Source: PALSA-610 sp038213435 (GTDB lineage Bacteria > Actinomycetota > Acidimicrobiia > IMCC26256 > PALSA-610). Taken from it: a stretch of DNA of 64,000 bases. The position numbers and the translations under genes are program-made. The stretch lies in contig JBBQTI010000002.1 of assembly GCA_038213435.1 (NCBI GenBank), forward strand, positions 62,001 through 126,000. Direction: 5' to 3'. Positions 36,601 through 43,995 of the stretch are shown here, piece after piece; position 1 is the stretch's first letter, and each line of letters starts with the position of its first letter. The notes beneath the pieces were generated by a model that did no database searches, had not been told where the DNA came from, and saw only the letters and a program-made list of their open reading frames with translations.

Positions 36601-36895
36601 CGCGCTTCATCGAGTGAAGGGCGAGATCAGCCTGGCCGACGATCGCCAGCCCGAAGATGTGCGCCGCAAGGCCGCCGAGGACCAGTTCCGAAACGCCATG
36701 GACATCGCCCACGCTCAGGGAACAAAAGCGTTCGAGCTACTCGCTGCCATCAGCCTGTCTCGGCTGTTGCTCAGCCAGCAGCGGCGCAACGAGGCTCACG
36801 AGTGTCTCGAACCGATCTACTCGTCATTCACCGAAGGCTTCGACACGCGCGACCTGCGCGAGGCGCGCGACCTGCTCGCCGCGATCGGTACCTGA
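33602..36895 (+). CDS. Class III nucleotidyl cyclase - AAA ATPase - TPR regulator
   Basis: A 1097-residue cytoplasmic protein. Residues ~1-65 resemble a small winged-helix (RVSVRALRREFDLDDKILDD). A class III cyclase domain (~70-235) follows with both metal Asp residues (LFCDLVGSTELS; LLGDGLLVLFG) and the transition-state Asn/Arg pair (TPNIAARVQ), so it may be active. An AAA/STAND-like ATPase has Walker A LSGEPGIGKSRLAL (~293-306) and Walker B VVLLVEDLHWCDPSSLELL. The C-terminal ~500 residues are TPR-like helices. Proteins of this layout are common and poorly understood signalling ATPases in actinobacteria and proteobacteria. It is the largest cargo gene of the tRNA-fMet element. A second cyclase-ATPase lies at 44 kb. 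Confidence 0.88.
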   Translation: MGFLDTVRQAATLLSQEGRVSVRALRREFDLDDKILDDLVEELVDVRLVAVRDGDVLIAVSEQPSAGDTDRRDLTVLFCDLVGSTELSTRLDSEDYGEAIRFYHEAVTDVVTRCGGYVAQLLGDGLLVLFGYPEAQEDSADQAVRGALEIVGVVDALRRGLSVRVGLHSGPCVVRTVGAGGRRDTVVLGETPNIAARVQAIAEPGEVMMSAATQRLVAGWFVVEAAGAHAIKGLAQPMMMYRVLHPSAVRSRLEARSVRGLAPLVGRDAERKVLLDGWSAAVRGDGQVVHLSGEPGIGKSRLALVLRGYVAAQPHRWLAGSCTPYVRNTAFHPIVEMVEQSLGFEASDTPADRVQRVEQGLRAVGLASDEPLALVTSLLALPHPSWDALSGLSPEARRRRTIDLLVEWLVARSVHEPVVLLVEDLHWCDPSSLELLGRVVERIGSIHILLVTTSRPEFEPTWTSLDHVHWVSLDRMTEGDATELVNALLDRSAVADEVRERIVERAGGNPLFLEELSQMVLEDTAHAATLEPTVWSIPSTLQSSLLARLDRLGDAKGFAQVAAVIGREFTREMLQLVLTDAHGSRDADALDDALVRLTETGLVVRRSPQSDTYLFKHALVQDAASHSLLRTTRRQLHRSVVHVLRERFSERIVAQPELAARHAEAGGMVDDAIVLYEQASKQASARSAHEEALLHLQRVLDLLATEPESIERDRREISVQQTFAVELFQARGYAVPASITALQRVCALAQSCDDARGYAGAVVGLAVAAYTSTDFEHGTELVEEGLAVSERIGAAVPMVAGLGTYALILFFQGRFREALETAERAVALYEPTQHHRELVAVVGDDSGVSATATSGWSLFQLGFADQAMARCEEAIRLAHALDSPYSVAQAYNWRLALLNELRDEGLAEAASAARRYCDEQGFPVFSGAATTFLGLGSGDLDLVLEGTGVLASTGTLLLAPAACSWIADSYRAGGLCDDAFAMVDAGLDMAMTTGQHFYDAALHRVKGEISLADDRQPEDVRRKAAEDQFRNAMDIAHAQGTKAFELLAAISLSRLLLSQQRRNEAHECLEPIYSSFTEGFDTRDLREARDLLAAIGT

Positions 36896-37237
36896 CGACG
36901 TAAGAGGCGAACTTCGTGATCCGCATGCGCCTCACCATCTCGCGCGTGTCGACTCGATCGGTGCGGGTCTCGGCGCTCGGACACCACGCTGTGCGGTATG
37001 CAACGTTGCATCGTGAGTGCGATGCCGAGGTACGCGAGCTCAAGGTCGTGTCGCGTCAAAGGTCCTTTGCTCTCAGTTTCCGAAAAGGAGCGCGGCGACG
37101 GCGTCGGCATGCGCTCGATGACGTCGTCGGATGAAGGGTCGAGGCCGCTGAGACGGCGGCATTCCGGGCCGAGGACGAACATCGTGGGGGCCGGCGCCCG
37201 TGACGATGTAGGCCACTACAACGATCGTACGAAACCG
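36896..37237. other. Gene-free stretch between the cyclase regulator and vapC
   Basis: 342 bases with a somewhat lower GC content than the flanks. Short open frames exist on both strands but none has a ribosome site, family resemblance or codon bias I trust. The minus frame 36817-37182 overlaps the cyclase C-terminus and was rejected. It may hold decayed coding sequence. Confidence 0.4.
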
Positions 37238-37654
37238 TCAGACGGTTCCTCGGTCGATAACCCACTCATGGTCAGCACCGCCGGCCTTTGCGATGCGTTC
37301 GAAGTCGGCGTCGTAGTGGAGCACGACAAGTCCGGCATGTTTGGCCGCAGCGGAGATCAGGAGGACTGGGATTGGGAGCCGGTGCTGGCCTCTTTGCGCG
37401 AGCGCATGTTGCAGGTCGATGGCCATCGCCATCACCTCCGGTGTGATTGGCGCCGAGTCAAAGCTGCGGCGCTCTTCCCGTACCGCCTCGTAGTCGTCCA
37501 GGCTACGTGCGCTGTAGAGGACTTCAAGATCGACGATCGCGCACGTCGCGATCAGCCCGTCCTCGATGAGCGGCCGCAATCGCGCAGCGACCGCGGCGTG
37601 CGTGAATCGGGCAAGCGCGCTCTTGTCTACGAGATATCGGGCGCTCAGCGCCAC
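37238..37654 (-). CDS. vapC: VapC-type PIN-domain toxin, likely missing one catalytic Asp
   Basis: A 138-residue PIN protein. Acidic positions are the first Asp in YLVDKSALARF, the Glu in VDLEVLYSAR and the last Asp of VLHYDADFERIA. The third conserved Asp, normally within IPDLLIAA, is Val here (IPVLLISAAAKHAG). The codon is GTC, one base from GAC. VapC toxins are Mg-dependent ribonucleases cutting tRNA or rRNA, and loss of an active-site Asp usually inactivates them. It overlaps the upstream antitoxin gene, a standard vapBC operon. It may be a dead toxin kept with its antitoxin, or the base may be a sequencing error. Confidence 0.85.
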   Translation of the reverse strand: MALSARYLVDKSALARFTHAAVAARLRPLIEDGLIATCAIVDLEVLYSARSLDDYEAVREERRSFDSAPITPEVMAMAIDLQHALAQRGQHRLPIPVLLISAAAKHAGLVVLHYDADFERIAKAGGADHEWVIDRGTV

Positions 37655-37851
37655 GCTCCGGCCATCACCTTCGGATCGCCAAGGTCGACGCCCTGCATGG
37701 TTTCAAGCCGTTCGGCGTGTCGGCGCCGGCGGTCGGCCAGCACGACCGACTCCAGCGCCCGGTTCACCGCCACCTTCATCGTCGGTGCCCCGAGGATGGC
37801 TGATGCCTCCTGGAGCAGGTCATCGTCGATATCGACCAGTCTTTTGCTCAT
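37645..37851 (-). CDS. vapB: VapB-type antitoxin
   Basis: A 68-residue protein starting MSKRLVDIDDDLLQEASAIL, a ribbon-helix-helix-type N-terminus (VDIDDDLLQEA, then GAPTMKVAVNRALESVV), with an Arg-rich middle and a C-terminal toxin-binding tail ending KVMAGAWR. It belongs to the VapB/DUF2191 group and precedes vapC, overlapping it by 10 bases. The protein would bind its own promoter at the inverted repeat just upstream and neutralise VapC. Confidence 0.88.
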   Translation of the reverse strand: MSKRLVDIDDDLLQEASAILGAPTMKVAVNRALESVVLADRRRRHAERLETMQGVDLGDPKVMAGAWR

Positions 37852-37858
37852 GCGGTGA

Positions 37859-37889
37859 GTATATCCATCACCGCCGTAGGTGGATATAC
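37859..37889. promoter_or_regulatory. Inverted-repeat operator upstream of vapB
   Basis: GTATATCCA (37859-37867) and TGGATATAC (37881-37889) are perfect 9-bp arms around 13 bases, starting 8 bases before the vapB ATG (minus strand). They stand out as AT-rich. The placement fits autoregulation by VapB or VapBC. Confidence 0.75.
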
Positions 37890-37892
37890 CGA

Positions 37893-38684
37893 GTTGCGTC
37901 GGCGGCGTCGCTCACCACAGCGTCGAGTCCTTATCGGCTTGCACCGTACGCGCATAGCGCAGTCGATGCGGCGATCGCCGGCGACTATTCACCGGTCGAT
38001 GTTTCGTACTTCGAACTCCTCGTCGCCGAGATCGAGCGCGGTACCGGCAACTACGACGCGGCCGCGAACGCGTTCGAGAAGGCGATCGAGCAGAGGCCCG
38101 AGTACGGCGGTGCGATCGAAGGCCTCGGCAAGGTGCGAGCCGCCCAAGGCTTTTACGACGACTCCGAGAAGCTGTGGCGCCAATCCGGCGCGATGCTCGG
38201 AGCGCCCGACTTCCATGTGCTCTCGGCACTGGGTGACTTGGAGTACGCCCGCGGCCACATGGCCAAGGCTCGTGACGTCTGGAATCAGGCGCTCGACGCG
38301 GTCGACGCGCTCCCGGAACGCGAGCGCATCGGCTTCCTACGCGACGAGTCGCGGTTCCGCGCCGCGCGCTCACTCGACCCACAGCGCGCACTGCGGCTGG
38401 CCCGCCAGGACATCCGAGTCCGCCAGAACGCGTTTGCGTACGACACGCTCGCGTGGGCACAGGTCAGCGCCGGAGATGTCAAGAGCGCACGGTCGTCAAT
38501 CCGCCACGCGCTGACGGACGGCGTGCATGACGCGGGAATCTGGTACCACGCGGCCGTCATTGCATCGGCGTCCGGCCACAACGGCGACGCGGTCGAACTG
38601 TTGCACCGTGCCCTCGATCTCAACCCGCAGTTCGACGTGTACGAGGCAGCCCAGGCGTCGGCATTGCTCGACCGCCTCACGTGA
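37893..38684 (+). pseudogene. TPR protein, 5'-truncated
   Basis: About 263 residues of TPR-like helices, for example YFELLVAEIERGTGNYDAAA, FHVLSALGDLEYARGHMAKA and WYHAAVIASASGHNGDAVEL, ending NPQFDVYEAAQASALLDRLT. The frame is open through the vapB operator into the antisense of vapBC, but no ATG, GTG or TTG occurs before the middle of the first repeat, where translation could not yield a sensible protein. The natural N-terminus appears to have been replaced by the vapBC segment. Codon quality within the frame is good, so the loss looks recent. Partner unknown; TPR scaffolds mediate protein-protein contacts. Confidence 0.7.
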
Positions 38685-38724
38685 GGACGCGTATGGATCA
38701 GAAGGCCGGACCGACCGTTGAGAG

Positions 38725-39279
38725 CTACAGAGCGTCTCCGCACGCCGGACAGCAGGACCATGCTCGGTCTACGGGTTCGATGCAGGCGGAGCACGGCTCG
38801 GTGTCGTCCGATAGTCCCAGGTCGGTGCCGCACTTGATGCAGTGCCGCCACGTGGTCGACAGCAGTTGCTCGCATTGGGGGCAGGATCGCCAGCCGTGGG
38901 GTAGCGCGAGCGGAGTGCTTGCAGCAGGAGCGACCTTGGCGGACGCGGCCGATCGCGTGGACGTACCCAGTTCGCCGAGGGCAGCTTTCGTGGCGTCCTG
39001 GTGCATGCCTTGCACCAGCACCTTGCCGGAGTTGTACACGGTGACGATGCCGTCGTTGCTCAGCGACAGACGTATTCCATGCGCTAGGTCGGCCTGGTCG
39101 AGCACGTAGATGTCAGCGGCGTGCAGAGCGGCGCGGACTTCGTCAACTCGATTCGTACCGCTCACCGCAACTTTCCTTGGGTACGCCTGATCTAACACGG
39201 CTCGCACAGAAAGGCTTGCTACTGGACGCTCCGTCACGGGGTTGTACGCAGCCAAACGAGACAGACGACGTACCAGCAT
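38725..39279 (-). CDS. Double zinc-ribbon protein of unknown function
   Basis: A 184-residue protein. The N-terminal ~110 residues include IRLSLSNDGIVTVYNSGKVLVQG, resembling the TBP-like strand-turn (VYNSGKVLVQG) found in the N-terminal domain of RNase HIII, a tentative comparison. A Ser/Ala-rich linker follows. The C-terminus has four Cys pairs, CPQC, CIKC, CSAC and CPAC, enough for two zinc ribbons. The domain pair suggests nucleic-acid binding. It lies at the distal end of the tRNA-associated element, reading away from the repeat copy at 39342. The start may be the ATG used or a later GTG. No named family is recognised. Confidence 0.65.
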   Translation of the reverse strand: MLVRRLSRLAAYNPVTERPVASLSVRAVLDQAYPRKVAVSGTNRVDEVRAALHAADIYVLDQADLAHGIRLSLSNDGIVTVYNSGKVLVQGMHQDATKAALGELGTSTRSAASAKVAPAASTPLALPHGWRSCPQCEQLLSTTWRHCIKCGTDLGLSDDTEPCSACIEPVDRAWSCCPACGDAL

Positions 39280-39341
39280 CCACCGGGTGTGCCGTCATGC
39301 GATGACACGAGCCGTCTCTCGTCGTCACAGGCGAAGCCGAT

Positions 39342-39619
39342 CTCATAACCCGAAGGTCGCAGGTTCAAATCCTGCCCCCGCCACCAACGAGAATCGCAGG
39401 TCAAGGCCGGTGCTCGCGCACCGGCCTTCTGCGTTTCGGGGCTGTTGCAGCGCGAATGGTGCCGTAATTGGTGCCGTAAATGTTCGTCGGTCGTTCTGCA
39501 GCGGATCGCGTCGCCGACGGTGTGCCGCACAACCCGATGGTCATCGCCTCGGCCACGCAGCGCGACGCTTCGTGTCGTCTAGTCCCGCCGAGTCCCGTTG
39601 CGTGTCGTTCTGTGCCGCG
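39342..39619 (+). repeat. Direct repeat copy 2, containing a 3' fragment of tRNA-fMet
   Basis: It starts CTCATAACCCGAAGGTCG and runs through the tRNA T-arm, CCA and terminator hairpin to GTGTCGTTCTGTGCCGCG. The 5' half of the tRNA (acceptor, D-arm) is absent, so no functional tRNA is made here. The two T-stem differences from copy 1 (T to C and A to G) are compensatory, keeping the stem paired, which argues that the fragment once formed part of a functional tRNA. Confidence 0.88.
39403..39428. terminator. Hairpin terminator, copy within repeat 2
   Basis: AAGGCCGGTG, loop CTCGCG, CACCGGCCTT: the same perfect 10-bp stem as after the intact tRNA. Confidence 0.8.
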
Positions 39620-39659
39620 CTCCGGACGCGTGTGATGCCGACTTCGAGAATGTGAAGGT

Positions 39660-39686
39660 GACCATCGGGCAGAGAACCCGATGGTC
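39660..39686. repeat. 10-bp inverted repeat between the attachment footprint and the IS remnant
   Basis: GACCATCGGG (39660-39669) and CCCGATGGTC (39677-39686) flank a 7-base loop. The right arm reuses the phrase CCCGATGGTCAT also present inside both direct-repeat copies (39533 here). It could be a terminator, although no T-run follows, or a recombinase arm site. Confidence 0.55.
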
Positions 39687-39832
39687 ATTGGGCCGAACCG
39701 GCGATACGTCCGTGAGGAAACGGAGACGTCTGCGTTGGTGATGATCGGTTCGCCGGTGGTCAGGGATGTCGGGGATGCGCGGCGTCGGCTTACGCGATCT
39801 CGGTCAACATCGGACTGTTGGCGCGGTTGGAT

Positions 39833-40380
39833 TGACCTGCGCCGGTTTGACGGACATCCACGATCAGGGGTGTGACCCCGGAGAGGATGTCCATCATGAT
39901 GGAGACGACGGGAACGAAGGCCCGCCGTCGTCGGTCGTTCACCAAGGAGTTCAAGGCTGAGGTTGTCGAGCTGGTCCGCCAGCCGGGGAGCTCGGTGGCG
40001 AACGTCGCTCGCGATCTCGATATGACCGAGACCGTGGCGCGCGCCTGGGTGCGGCAATCCGACGTCGATGACGGTCATCGCGAGGGTTCGACAACGAGTG
40101 AGCGCGAGGAACTCGCGCTGCTGCGGCGGGAGAAGCGCGGCCGGCGCAGGATGTCGAGATCCCCAAGCGCGCGACGGCTTTCTTTCGCCAAGGAGACCCG
40201 TTGAACGTGTTCCCGTTCATCGAGGCGGAGAAGCCGAGCAGCACGGCACGGTTGCCCGGTCGTGTGCGCTGAGGGTGAGCAGGACGGGTGACCGCCACGC
40301 CCCAGGAACTGGGCTGGTGGCGCGGCGGCTTGCCGCCGCCGTACAGTCCGACTGCGGGTCAAAATGCGGGTGCGCCGTTC
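39833..40380 (+). mobile_element. Decayed IS3-family insertion sequence (left end, orfA, start of orfB)
   Basis: The left end reads TGACCTGCGCCGGTTTGACG, typical of IS3-group inverted repeats. orfA (39872-40204) starts MTPERMSIMME and has RRSFTKEFKAEVVELVRQPG, a helix-turn-helix transposase N-terminus. It loses frame after LLRREKR. The +1/+2 frames then continue as DVEIPKRATAFFRQGDPLN, VFPFIEAEKPSSTARL and CALRVSRTGDRH, matching the orfA end and orfB start (FIxAEK...CRVLxVSRTG) in pieces. The DDE catalytic domain and right end are missing. At least two indels and a large deletion make it inactive. It directly abuts the sialidase-fold gene. Confidence 0.8.
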
Positions 40381-40415
40381 ATGTGAGTCGCCCCCACACG
40401 GAAGGGAGCAGCGAC

Positions 40416-42119
40416 GTGAATGATCGACCGAGGTCGGGCAGGGGTTATCGGCGGAGTGGAGCAGCACTCGCGACGCTCGCCACAGCGGCGCTGCTGGTGG
40501 TTACGGCTGCAACTGCGCTGGCGGCCACCGCCGTTGATGTGCAGGCCAACCGCCCCCAGGTGGCGGGTGATCCTTCGTCGGATGTGTCGGCCCGGTTCCC
40601 GACCAACAAGCAGAACGAACCGACCGTGGCGGTCGATCCGGCGTCCTCTCACCTCATCGCCGGTGCCAACGATGAGCAGGAGCAGCCCGTGTGCGGCGCG
40701 GCCGTGCGCGGCGGCGACCCGACCGACTGCTCGTTCTTTCCCGGCGTCGGCACCGACGGCGTATACACGTCCGCGAACGGGGGCGTCTCATGGACGAACC
40801 GAGGTCTGTTGGACGACCAGGCCGGATGGCGAGCTTCGCCGTTGGTCAGCGACGGCGATCCGGTGATCGTCTACGGCCCTCGGTACAACACCGCGACGCG
40901 CTCGTTCAGCCGGTCTACATACGACGCCTACTACCAGAGCCTGGCGTCGTACAAGCCGGGCGCCGCGCCTGGCAACCAAGCGCCGGAGTTCATCGTCGTC
41001 TCCCGCAGCTCGGACAATGGTGTCGGTTGGACTGGACCGTCGGTGATCGTGCCGGCGCACGGCTACACCTTCAACGACAAAAACGCGATCTGGGCCGACA
41101 AGAATCCGAGTTCGCCCTTCTATGGCCGGCTGTATGCATCGTGGACCCAATTCCGCGGTATCCCCGGCGCGGCGGAGCCGGTCAGGACGGCGTATTCGAC
41201 CGACGGCGGTCGCACATGGTCGGGTCCGAGGCAGCTGTCGGCAGCGTCGAACAACGCGGTCACGAGAGGTCGCCAGGGCTCGGCTGTTCGAACCGACGGT
41301 CGGGGCAACGTATACGTCGCCTGGGAGGACGGAAGCAACCAGGTCTACGCCGTGAGCAGCAACGGCGGCTTCTCCTACTCGCGTCCGCGACCCATCGGCC
41401 CGGTCGTGGATCTGGTGGACCCGATCCCCGGATCAAACTTCCGTAACGACAGCTTCCTGAGCCTCGCCTCTGCTCCCGCGACGAACAGCACAACCCTGTA
41501 CGCCGCGTGGGTCAACCGCACCGCTGCCGACGGATCAGCAGCCCAGGTGGTCGTGTATCGAACCATCGGGACCGGGTGGTCGAAAGTGGCGACGCCGTAC
41601 ACCGGTGCGGCGACCGGCACCGGTGTGCCGTTCTTCCAAGGACTCGACGTCGCGGAGAACGGCAGGATCGACCTGGGCTGGCAGGTGCTCACCGCGGTTG
41701 ACCCAGCTACCTTCGGTACCGGAAACGCGTCGATCAACTCGTACTACTCCTCCTCACCGGCAGGCGGGACTGCGTTCACGGCTCCGACCCGGGTGAGCAC
41801 CGTGTCCTCCGACCCCGCGGCGTCTGCCCAGAACAACCTGCAGCGCCAGTTCTGGGGCGACTACAACACCCTCGTCTCCAAGGGCAACACCGCTTGGTTC
41901 ATCTACACCGACTCCCGGCACGGAGCCGGCTGCCCGGCCGTCGACGCCTACCAGAAGTTCCTGGTCGACTCGGGCGCGGTTGTCGAACAAGAGGAGCGCG
42001 AGGCGGCCCGCAAGGCCGGCAAAGAGGCGCCCGAGGACGGCGACGTACCCGCCCCGCCCACCGAGTGCCCGGCACAGTTCGGCAACACCGACGCTTTCGT
42101 CAGCGTCATCACGCCATGA
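40416..42119 (+). CDS. Secreted BNR/Asp-box (sialidase-fold) protein
   Basis: About 567 residues from GTG 40416, which follows GGAAGGGAGCAGCGAC. Upstream in-frame codons belong to the IS remnant and were excluded. A signal peptide (GAALATLATAALLVVTAATALAA) is followed by a beta-propeller with several Asp-box motifs: SANGGVSWTN, SSDNGVGWTG, STDGGRTWSG and SSNGGFSY. NEPTVAVDPASSHLIAGAND is the typical first blade of secreted 'exo-alpha-sialidase'-annotated proteins. A C-terminal Glu/Lys/Pro-rich patch precedes the last Cys. Sialidase catalytic Arg triads are not evident, so glycosidase activity is uncertain; a binding propeller is equally likely. Confidence 0.82.
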   Translation: MNDRPRSGRGYRRSGAALATLATAALLVVTAATALAATAVDVQANRPQVAGDPSSDVSARFPTNKQNEPTVAVDPASSHLIAGANDEQEQPVCGAAVRGGDPTDCSFFPGVGTDGVYTSANGGVSWTNRGLLDDQAGWRASPLVSDGDPVIVYGPRYNTATRSFSRSTYDAYYQSLASYKPGAAPGNQAPEFIVVSRSSDNGVGWTGPSVIVPAHGYTFNDKNAIWADKNPSSPFYGRLYASWTQFRGIPGAAEPVRTAYSTDGGRTWSGPRQLSAASNNAVTRGRQGSAVRTDGRGNVYVAWEDGSNQVYAVSSNGGFSYSRPRPIGPVVDLVDPIPGSNFRNDSFLSLASAPATNSTTLYAAWVNRTAADGSAAQVVVYRTIGTGWSKVATPYTGAATGTGVPFFQGLDVAENGRIDLGWQVLTAVDPATFGTGNASINSYYSSSPAGGTAFTAPTRVSTVSSDPAASAQNNLQRQFWGDYNTLVSKGNTAWFIYTDSRHGAGCPAVDAYQKFLVDSGAVVEQEEREAARKAGKEAPEDGDVPAPPTECPAQFGNTDAFVSVITP

Positions 42120-42281
42120 CCGGCCCCGAGGCTTAGCGGTGCGGAGCGGGTAATCGAAAGCTGGCCCGATCTGGCCAAAGAGCTCACCAGCCGTACATGT
42201 CGTCTCCCCTCGTGCTCGACCTACTGTGCATTTCACCGGAGTGTTGCAGGTGCGCGCATCGAGCTCGTCAGCCGGGCGGTG

Positions 42282-42914
42282 CTACCGGCAGGGCCTGAGG
42301 CGCGTCCAGGATCCTCGCCGTATCGCGACCGCGCTCGCGACGACCCAGACGTCGCCGGCGGTGAGCCCGATGCGTTGGAAGAGACCGTGGAGCGATCCGA
42401 CGATCGTGAGCGCGAGAGCGCCCGCGCTCACGACTCCGGCCGCCGTGGCGGTGCGCGCCCATGCGTGGAGGCCTCGGCGCGACAGCGGTGCGGCGCACAG
42501 GAGCGCGGTCGCGGCGAGCGCGACATAGCCGATACTTGCGAACCCACCGTGCATGGCGTCCACGGTCGAGGAGCGATGGAGTGGGAACGCGGCAACGCCC
42601 AAGGCGGCGCAGCCGGTGGTCGCGGCCGCGATCCACGCCGGGCCGCGGAGCACGGAGTGCATCGCTCCCGCGAAGAAGCACATACCGACGGCAAACACGA
42701 CGAATCCTGCCGTCATGGCGAGTCGCGTCGACGCGTTCTCACCCGCGAGATCACTGATCGGGTCGTGCAGCGCCGAGTAGCGGGCCTTGACGAGTCCGAG
42801 CATTGACCACGACGCGACGAACGCGACCGGACCGATCACGCCGCCCAGCGCGGCTCGGCGCACGGTCGTCGCAACCGCGATCGGGACGCCGCCGCGGTGT
42901 CCGGGCAGTCGCAT
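42282..42914 (-). CDS. DUF998 membrane protein
   Basis: About 210 residues from ATG 42914, selected for the GAGGAGG ribosome site 7 bases upstream. Six to seven membrane segments are visible (GGVIGPVAFVASWSMLGLV, MTAGFVVFAVGMCFFAGAM, WIAAATTGCAALGVAAFPLH, GYVALAATALLCAAPLS, and more). The pattern SALHDPISDLA after the first helix is the characteristic DUF998 loop. Function unknown across bacteria. It is convergent with the sialidase-fold gene. The 340-base stretch upstream (42915-43254) contains no gene I can support. Confidence 0.8.
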   Translation of the reverse strand: MRLPGHRGGVPIAVATTVRRAALGGVIGPVAFVASWSMLGLVKARYSALHDPISDLAGENASTRLAMTAGFVVFAVGMCFFAGAMHSVLRGPAWIAAATTGCAALGVAAFPLHRSSTVDAMHGGFASIGYVALAATALLCAAPLSRRGLHAWARTATAAGVVSAGALALTIVGSLHGLFQRIGLTAGDVWVVASAVAIRRGSWTRLRPCR

Positions 42915-43254
42915 CGCGGCCTCCTCATCGATCCTATGGTCTCGCTGTTCGTAGGACGCCCACCGCAACGTCGCACCCAAGAACCCCCTCGCCAACCTCG
43001 AAGGCATGTCACAAAAGGCCAATCGCCGTGGCTACGAAAGGGGTACGCGAACGTCGACGACGCCCACCGAAGTACTCCAACACCTAAAAGTGGCCGAGCG
43101 CCGAATCTCGAGGGTCCACGATCCGGTGGTTGGTGACAGGCGAAGCGCGAGATTCGGGGACGCCCGATATGGGACGGCAACGCCGCCGGGCGCGACAGCT
43201 GATGCCAACCAAAGTTGCTCGCAGGCCTTCCAGTGCACTCGCGTGACGAGATGA
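42915..43254. other. Gene-free stretch, nothing recognised
   Basis: 340 bases between the DUF998 and SRPBCC genes. It presumably contains the DUF998 promoter. Small open frames on both strands lack ribosome sites and family resemblance. Confidence 0.4.
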
Positions 43255-43695
43255 TCAGTCCCGTTCAGCGTACGCCGCGAGTCGACGCGCGACTGAGCCG
43301 ATGAGCCGCCGGTAGATCCCCTCGAGCAGACGGCCCGTGCCGGGGATGCGCGGTTCGAACGCGGCGCTCCATGTGATCAATGTGCCATACCCGTTGGGTA
43401 CGAGCGAGACGTCGGCGCGGTAGTTGCGCACTGGGTTGCCACTGAGCGTCGTGTACGCATGATGTGAGGGCGGCTCGGACGCGACGACTTGCTCACGACC
43501 GAACATCGGCCACCGCCCGAGCCTGCGAATCGCGCCGGCGCCACCCGGCGCGGGATTGCCCTCCCGCTCCCACGACGCGTGCGCGATCAGGGAACCCGCC
43601 CAGCGCGGCCAGGACGTTGCGTCGGCGAGTAGCTCGAAGACCCGCTCCGGTGGGGCGGCGGAACGCGCGGTGACCTCGTACGAGCAGATCGCCAT
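43255..43695 (-). CDS. SRPBCC (polyketide cyclase/dehydrase-like) protein
   Basis: A 146-residue START/Bet v1-like protein: YEVTARSAAPPERVFELLAD, WPRWAGS, GGAGAIRRLGRWPMFGREQV and LITWSAAFEPRIPGTG. The Trp-Pro-x-Trp block and Gly-rich strand are typical of the polyketide_cyc2 branch, which binds hydrophobic ligands. No catalytic assignment is possible. The 300 bases separating it from the divergent cyclase/LuxR gene hold nothing I recognise beyond likely promoters. Confidence 0.85.
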   Translation of the reverse strand: MAICSYEVTARSAAPPERVFELLADATSWPRWAGSLIAHASWEREGNPAPGGAGAIRRLGRWPMFGREQVVASEPPSHHAYTTLSGNPVRNYRADVSLVPNGYGTLITWSAAFEPRIPGTGRLLEGIYRRLIGSVARRLAAYAERD

Positions 43696-43995
43696 CTCGC
43701 GAACGTTAGCTCGACCGCAACGACATCAACATTAAGCGAGGTGACCCGGAACGCCGGGACCGTGGCAGACACCCCCATCCTCCAACAACCTGAGACGACG
43801 GCACCAAGAGTCGGCTAGTGGTTCCACTTCGAATCGACCGAGGCCGTAGTCGCCCTCGATGGGACGCCACCACCTCGACCATCGCCGACACCTCGAATCG
43901 GTCCGGCGAGTGGGCGATGCAACTCCGGCGGTCGCGGGTGCGCTTCCCGTGGTTCGCGCACGACCACTTCGTGGGCGCTGCGTTACCGTTCGGGA

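Noticed and set aside
36817..37182. A 121-residue minus-strand protein after the cyclase regulator
   Set aside because: It overlaps the regulator's C-terminus, lacks a ribosome site and resembles no family.
39234..39530. Minus-strand frame containing RGQDLNLRPSGYE
   Set aside because: This is the well-known false protein produced by translating the complement of a tRNA; here it covers the tRNA fragment and terminator.
40068..42119. A single 683-residue protein starting at 40068
   Set aside because: Its first ~115 codons lie in the decayed IS3 element; the secreted protein has its own ribosome site and signal peptide from GTG 40416.
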